NCBI GenBank assembly: GCA_035762175.1
Contig: DASTPP010000202.1
Span: forward strand, 1 to 5,136
Direction: 5' to 3'
Source of the DNA: DASTPP01 sp035762175
Lineage (GTDB): Bacteria > Myxococcota_A > Polyangia > Polyangiales > Polyangiaceae
Length of the DNA stretch: 5,136 bases
This document shows, in pieces, positions 1 to 5,136 of this stretch. The position numbers and the translations under genes were made by a program. How positions within the stretch are numbered: the stretch's first letter is position 1; each line of letters starts with the position of its first letter. Under the pieces are notes generated by a model that saw nothing but the letters and a program-made list of their open reading frames with translations, ran no database searches and was not told where the DNA came from.

Positions 1-1
1 C

Positions 2-1648
2 GGCGCCCCCGCCGGGGCCGGCGCGGGGGGCTCGGGCGGCCCCGCGGCGGCGGGGGCCGGCGGCTCGGGGCCCGTGATCGAGCCGCCCGAGCCCGCCGCC
101 GACGACTGGCGCCGCAAGACCATCTACCTCGCCCTCGCCGACCGCTTCTTCGACGGCGACCCGAGCAACAACGCCGCCGGCCCCCCCGACTGCTTCGACC
201 CCGCCGCCCCCCTGCTCTTTCACGGGGGCGACCTCGCGGGCTTCTCGGCCAAGATCGACCACCTGCGCGCGCTCGGCGTCGGCGCCCTCTGGTCGACGCC
301 CCTCTACAAGCAGATCGGTCGGCGCTTCGATCAGTGCGGCTACCACGGCTACTGGGCCGACTTCACCGACCCCTACGCGGGCGCGCCCGGGCCGAAGATC
401 GAGCCGAGGCTCGGCACCGAGGCCGAGTTCGACGCGCTGCTCGAGGGCCTGCACGGCGCCGGCATCGCCTTCCTGCTCGACGTGGTTGTCAACCACGCCG
501 GCTACGACGCCACCATCACCCGCCAAGAGCCCGACGCCTTCCCCGAGCTGACCAACCACCCCGACTGGTTCAACCCGGGGCGCCCCGCCTGCGAGGCCCT
601 GGGCCCCGCTGACATATTCTGTCCGCTCTCGGGCCTGCCCGACTTCGACCAGCGGCGCCCCGAGGTCGCCTCGTACCTGAACGGCGTGTCGACCTGGTGG
701 CTCTCGCGCTTCGCGGTCGACGGCATCCGGCTCGACACGGCCAAGCACATCGAGCGGGGCTACCTGAGCGGGGCCTGGGTGCCCGCCGCGCGCGCCGCGC
801 GGCCGGGCCTGTTCTTGCTCGCCGAGGTCTTCGACGAGAGCAGCCCCGAGGCCTACCGGCCCTTCCTCGACGCGGGCTTCGACGCGACCTTCGACTTTGC
901 CCTGCGCGCGGCGCTGCGCCGCTCGTTCGCGCTCGGCGAGTCGACCGACCTCGTCGCCTCCGCCGTCGCCGCGACCCAGGGCGCCCTCGGCGGCGAGCGC
1001 GCGGCGCGCCTCGTCTCGTTCCTCGACAACCACGACGTGCCGCGCTTCTTGAGCGAGGTGCCCGCCGGCGTCGACCCGGGCGACCGGCTGCGCCGCTTTC
1101 GCCTCGCGCTCGCCGCGCTCTTCACGCTGCCGGGCACCCCCCAGGTGTATTACGGCACCGAGCTCGCCGCCGAGGGCACCAACGAGGGCTCGACGCACGA
1201 GAACCGCCGCTCGATGCCCCCCTGGGCCTTCACGCCCGAGGGGCGCGCGGGCGCGCACCCCGGCTACGTCGGCGACTCGCAGCAGGCCTTCGCCTACCTG
1301 CAGAAGCTCGTCGCCCTGCGCGGCTCGAACCCCGCGCTCTTCGCCGGCCCCTACGCCGAGCTCTGGCGCCCCAACGGCGCCGCCGACCTCTACGCCTTCT
1401 TCCGGGGCTGGGCGCGCCGCTCGGTCGTCGTCGTCGTCAACAACGCCCCCGCCGCCACCGGCCCCCTCACCCTGCCCTTCCGCTCGAACCCCGGCCTCGC
1501 CCCCAACGACCGCGACGCCCTGCCCGACGGCACCGAGCTCGTCGATCTGCTCGGCGACGGCGCCCCCCCGACCCTCCGCATCGAGAGCGGCGCCATCTCG
1601 GTCACCATGCCGCCCAAGACCGTCGGCATCTACCGCGCCGCCCCCTGA
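2..1648 (+). CDS. GH13 alpha-amylase family glycoside hydrolase, probably exported, 5'-partial
   Basis: This enzyme is expected to hydrolyse or transfer alpha-1,4-glucan bonds in starch, glycogen or maltodextrins. Residues are numbered from a GTG at 74. All GH13 signatures are present: region I DVVVNH (136-141), region V LPDFD (188-192), region II GIRLDTAKH with nucleophile D221, region III LLAEVFDE with acid/base E251, and region IV FLDNHD with D321. GYHGYW (89-94) and PGTPQVYYGTEL (about 353-363) are further family hallmarks. DRFFDGDPSNN (23-33) resembles the calcium site of cyclodextrin glucanotransferases and maltogenic amylases. A beta-rich C-terminal domain follows from about residue 425. 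The frame stays open to the left edge, and 24 Gly/Ala/Ser/Pro-rich residues precede the GTG. No clear ribosome binding site precedes it, so this GTG is probably an internal valine and the real start, with a signal peptide or lipobox, lies upstream. Four cysteines (40, 88, 173, 183) could form disulfides, which fits export. The family is certain; exact specificity (amylase, maltogenic or transferase) is not. Confidence 0.93.
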   Translation, partial: GAPAGAGAGGSGGPAAAGAGGSGPVIEPPEPAADDWRRKTIYLALADRFFDGDPSNNAAGPPDCFDPAAPLLFHGGDLAGFSAKIDHLRALGVGALWSTPLYKQIGRRFDQCGYHGYWADFTDPYAGAPGPKIEPRLGTEAEFDALLEGLHGAGIAFLLDVVVNHAGYDATITRQEPDAFPELTNHPDWFNPGRPACEALGPADIFCPLSGLPDFDQRRPEVASYLNGVSTWWLSRFAVDGIRLDTAKHIERGYLSGAWVPAARAARPGLFLLAEVFDESSPEAYRPFLDAGFDATFDFALRAALRRSFALGESTDLVASAVAATQGALGGERAARLVSFLDNHDVPRFLSEVPAGVDPGDRLRRFRLALAALFTLPGTPQVYYGTELAAEGTNEGSTHENRRSMPPWAFTPEGRAGAHPGYVGDSQQAFAYLQKLVALRGSNPALFAGPYAELWRPNGAADLYAFFRGWARRSVVVVVNNAPAATGPLTLPFRSNPGLAPNDRDALPDGTELVDLLGDGAPPTLRIESGAISVTMPPKTVGIYRAAP

Positions 1649-1683
1649 CGAACCTCCTCGTGCTGGGCGGCGCCGCCCCCTGA
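1635..1683. repeat. 14-nt direct repeat duplicating the amylase stop region
   Basis: GCGCCGCCCCCTGA occurs exactly at 1635-1648, where it encodes the last amylase residues and the stop codon, and again at 1670-1683. The repeat starts are 35 bp apart. The second copy runs into the left arm of the long inverted repeat and overlaps a 14-nt perfect palindrome (1665-1678, GGGCGGCGCCGCCC). The match is seen directly. Whether it is a duplication scar or chance in GC-rich DNA is open. Confidence 0.6.
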
Positions 1684-1821
1684 GGCGTGCGCCCGGATGC
1701 CCGCCCCGGCGCGCTCGCAGGGCGGGTCCCCTGCTGTCTGAGCCCTCCTCTTGAGGAGGGCGAGTTCCGGGTGCCCGCAGAGCGCGCCGGGGCGGGCATC
1801 CGGGCGCACGCCTCAGAGGGC
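1675..1821. repeat. Long perfect inverted repeat (37-bp arms, 41/42 extended) between convergent genes
   Basis: The left arm 1680-1716 is the exact reverse complement of the right arm 1780-1816. After one C/A mismatch, four more pairs extend the arms to 1675-1716 and 1780-1821. The outer end reads TGAGGCGTGCGCCCGG on the left and CCGGGCGCACGCCTCA on the right. The 63-nt spacer (1717-1779) holds two smaller hairpins: gcaggg/ccctgc (1717-1734, 6-nt loop) and GCCCTCCT/AGGAGGGC around a CTTG loop (1742-1761). An RNA from either strand could fold into a long, branched stem. No T-rich run follows either arm, so it is not a textbook intrinsic terminator. I see no transposase and no clear target-site duplication next to it. 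Possible roles are a bidirectional transcription barrier, an RNase III type processing site, or a small palindromic (MITE or REP-like) element; the sequence alone does not choose between them. Confidence 0.9.
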
Positions 1822-1845
1822 CCTCACTCCGCCCACGAAACGCAA

Positions 1846-1879
1846 CGGCCCGGGCCGCCTCTCGGGGCTGCCCGGGCCG
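1846..1879 (-). terminator. Putative intrinsic terminator of the dnaG-rpoD operon
   Basis: Read on the minus strand, CGGCCCGGGC and GCCCGGGCCG form a 10-bp all-GC stem with a 14-nt loop, beginning about 20 nt after the rpoD stop codon. The downstream sequence TTGCGTTTCGTG is only moderately T-rich, so this is a weak-tract terminator at best. A smaller 5-bp hairpin (1885-1900) sits directly at the stop. Position and orientation fit the end of the operon; termination itself is inferred. Confidence 0.55.
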
Positions 1880-1899
1880 GAGGGAGCGCAGCTCGGCGC

Positions 1900-3774
<1,875 letters not shown>

Positions 3775-3781
3775 CTCACCT
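3775..3781 (-). promoter_or_regulatory. Ribosome binding site of rpoD, start ambiguous
   Basis: The minus strand reads AGGTGAG immediately before the ATG at 3774, a good match to the 16S anti-Shine-Dalgarno. AGGTGA ends 1 nt before the ATG at 3774 and 10 nt before the in-frame ATG at 3765. One spacing is short and the other long, so the site shows that translation starts here but does not decide which ATG is used. Confidence 0.65.
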
Positions 3782-3830
3782 GGTCAAAGGGACTGTGTTC
3801 GGTCGCTAGCCACGCGCTCGGTTCGATACG
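3782..3830 (-). other. dnaG-rpoD intergenic leader
   Basis: Together with the ribosome binding site this makes the 56-bp gap between the dnaG stop and rpoD. It has lower GC than the genes. I see no strong hairpin and no convincing -35/-10 pair; a TTGACC at about 3782-3787 lies too close to the rpoD start to serve as its -35. The gap fits cotranscription of the two genes. Confidence 0.45.
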
Positions 3831-5136
3831 TTAGGCCCCGGGGCCCCCGCTCGAGGGCGACCTCTGGCGCTTGAGCCGGGCCCTCTCACTTATGTCGCGC
3901 AAGAGCGCGAACGCCTCGTCGTCGGCGCCGCTCGCCCCGACCCGGGCGGTCTCGCGGGCGTCGAGCCGGTTCTCTTGCGTCAGCGCCCGCCTCCTTATCT
4001 TCTCGGCGTTGGCCATGAGCTCATCGCGCGCGGCGGCGAGGTCTTGGTGCACGGGGGCGGCAAGGCGCTTTCGGGCGAAGGCATGCAACGATGGGGGCAA
4101 ATGCGCAAGGAACTCGTCGGCGTCTAGCCCCAAATCGGGGTCTTTTACCACCTTTCGGCGGATGGCGGCTACCGCCAGCACTGAATCGCCGTTCAGGTGT
4201 CCGAGCGCGTCACACACGTCGGCCTCGGTCAAAAGGGCCGGAAAGTCAAGCAAAGCCCCCAAAACCCGCTCGGCCAGCCGGTCGGGCGGCGAGGGGGGGG
4301 CCGCCCTGGGGGGGGCCGCCTCACCCCCTTCGGGGTCGCCCCCGGGGCCGGAGGGGCGGCGCAGGGCCTGCTCGACCTGCCGGGCCAGCGCCTGGAAGGT
4401 CGTCGCGTCGAGATCGCTCGCGTCGTGCTCGCGGCCGACCAGCGCCAATTGCCCGACGATGTCGTCGACGTACGTGCGCGCCATATCGCGCACCATCGGG
4501 TCGTCTTCGCCCCGCAAGAGCTCGGCCACCTCGCGCACGCGCGCGGCCCGCTCGGCCGCGTCGGCGCGCACGAACGACTCGCCCAGCGCGGTCGAGATGA
4601 GGTGCTCGAGCATGCCGCGCGCGGCCCTTATCACCCGCTCGACCGCCTCGACGCCCTTCTCGCGGGCGAGGTCGTCGGGGTCTTTGCCCTGGGGCAGCAC
4701 GGCCACCTTCACCGCCAGCCCGGCCTTCTTGCAAGGCTCGCGCGCGGCGCGCGTCGCCTTGCGGCCGGCCGCGTCGCCGTCGAAGAGCAGCACGGCGGTC
4801 GGCGCGAAGCGCTTGATGAGCGTCGCCTGCTCGGCCGTGAAGGCGGTGCCGAGGGGGGCGACGACGTTGGTCAGGCCCCGGGCGTGCAGCGAAACGACGT
4901 CGAAGTTGCCCTCGACCACCACCGCCTCCTGGCGCTCGCGCAGGGCCTGGCGCGCCTGGAAGAGCCCGAACACCGTCTCGCCCTTGCGGTAGATCGGGCT
5001 CTCGGGGCTGTTGATGTACTTGCCCGTCTCTTTGTCGACCTGGCCCGTCTGCGGGTCGGGCAGCACGCGGCCGCTGAAGGCGACGACCCGGCCCTGCACG
5101 TCGACGACGGCGAACATGAGGCGGTTCCGGAAGCGG
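3831..5136 (-). CDS. dnaG: DNA primase DnaG, 5'-partial (TOPRIM and C-terminal domains)
   Basis: DnaG makes the RNA primers for replication and works at the fork with the DnaB helicase. The gene runs off the right edge: before the ATG at 5117 the frame continues as RFRNRL, giving the family motif RFRNRLMF, so that ATG is an internal Met. By comparison with E. coli DnaG, roughly 190-200 N-terminal residues, including the zinc-binding domain, lie outside the window. Numbering from that Met, the basic-ridge motif NSPESPIYRKGETVFGLFQA is at about 37-56. The TOPRIM metal residues follow: EGNFD (E69, D73), LLFDGDAAG (D113, D115) and KDPDD (D146, D148). A Pro/Ala/Gly-rich linker (about 254-280) leads to a divergent helical C-terminal domain (about 281-415), the expected helicase-binding part. 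The linker contains two C8 tracts, and the following segment is less GC-rich than the rest, but the frame is intact. It stops with TAA 56 bp before rpoD. Confidence 0.96.
   Translation of the reverse strand, partial: RFRNRLMFAVVDVQGRVVAFSGRVLPDPQTGQVDKETGKYINSPESPIYRKGETVFGLFQARQALRERQEAVVVEGNFDVVSLHARGLTNVVAPLGTAFTAEQATLIKRFAPTAVLLFDGDAAGRKATRAAREPCKKAGLAVKVAVLPQGKDPDDLAREKGVEAVERVIRAARGMLEHLISTALGESFVRADAAERAARVREVAELLRGEDDPMVRDMARTYVDDIVGQLALVGREHDASDLDATTFQALARQVEQALRRPSGPGGDPEGGEAAPPRAAPPSPPDRLAERVLGALLDFPALLTEADVCDALGHLNGDSVLAVAAIRRKVVKDPDLGLDADEFLAHLPPSLHAFARKRLAAPVHQDLAAARDELMANAEKIRRRALTQENRLDARETARVGASGADDEAFALLRDISERARLKRQRSPSSGGPGA
4293..4320. repeat. Tandem 13-nt repeat with two 8-bp homopolymer tracts inside dnaG
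   Basis: GGGGGGGGCCGCC is present at 4293-4305 and again at 4308-4320, with CT between them. In the coding strand these are two C8 runs, read as Ala-Ala-Pro-Pro twice in the linker between the primase catalytic core and the C-terminal domain. The open frame is kept on both sides, so there is no frameshift here. The tracts are candidates for slippage or sequencing error. Confidence 0.8.

Noticed and set aside
697..1683. A 328-codon open frame inside the amylase gene on the + strand
   Set aside because: It is an Arg/Ala/Pro-rich out-of-frame reading of the amylase gene, typical of high-GC shadow frames. The GH13 frame carries every catalytic motif.
1675..1821. Integron attC site, tRNA gene or CRISPR repeat as explanations of the inverted repeat
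   Set aside because: There is no GTTRRRY-type core at the ends, no cloverleaf with consistent T and anticodon arms, and no regularly spaced repeats.
1816..1825. Palindrome GAGGGCCCTC next to the right arm as a target-site duplication
   Set aside because: No matching sequence flanks the left arm (CGCCGCCCCC), so it does not support insertion with target duplication.
4128..4146. Terminator-like CCCC-AAATC-GGGG followed by TCTTTT on the + strand
   Set aside because: The stem is only 4 bp, and the bases are fully explained as dnaG codons on the minus strand (Lys-Asp-Pro-Asp-Leu-Gly). No + strand transcript is expected here.
3871..4992. A 373-codon open frame on the + strand opposite dnaG
   Set aside because: It is Ser/Ala/Arg-rich with no domain signature, and it lies fully opposite the TOPRIM-bearing dnaG frame.

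Overview
The window is GC-rich (hand counts on sampled lines give about 60-75%) with codon use strongly biased to C or G at third positions. It carries three protein genes and one compact convergent intergenic region. The composition, the primase signature EGNFDVVSLHARG and the layout suggest a high-GC member of the former Deltaproteobacteria, most likely a myxobacterium (Myxococcota, perhaps Polyangiales-like). That assignment is inference; nothing in the window proves it.

Left third (about 2-1648, + strand): a GH13 alpha-amylase-family enzyme with all four classical motifs and an intact catalytic Asp/Glu/Asp triad. It enters the window already open, through a Gly/Ala/Ser/Pro-rich linker. 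The true start is therefore probably upstream, and the protein is probably an exported enzyme or lipoprotein.

Convergent gap (1649-1899): 251 bp without a gene but full of symmetry. It holds a 14-nt direct repeat of the last bases of the amylase gene, a perfect 37-bp inverted repeat (41 of 42 pairs when extended) around a 63-nt spacer that can fold on itself, and a 10-bp GC hairpin that fits a terminator for the minus-strand operon. The long inverted repeat is the least ordinary thing in the window.

Right two thirds (1900-5136, - strand): the macromolecular synthesis operon order dnaG then rpoD. dnaG (DNA primase) is cut by the right window edge and lacks its N-terminal zinc-binding part. 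A 56-bp gap leads to rpoD, the group 1 (housekeeping) sigma-70 factor, which is complete. This is conserved core machinery that links replication priming to transcription initiation; the amylase is an unrelated convergent neighbour.

I did not find a new defence, mobile or RNA system that the sequence supports. The best candidates for follow-up are the long inverted repeat, the duplicated amylase tail, twin C8 tracts in the dnaG linker, and the undecided start of rpoD.
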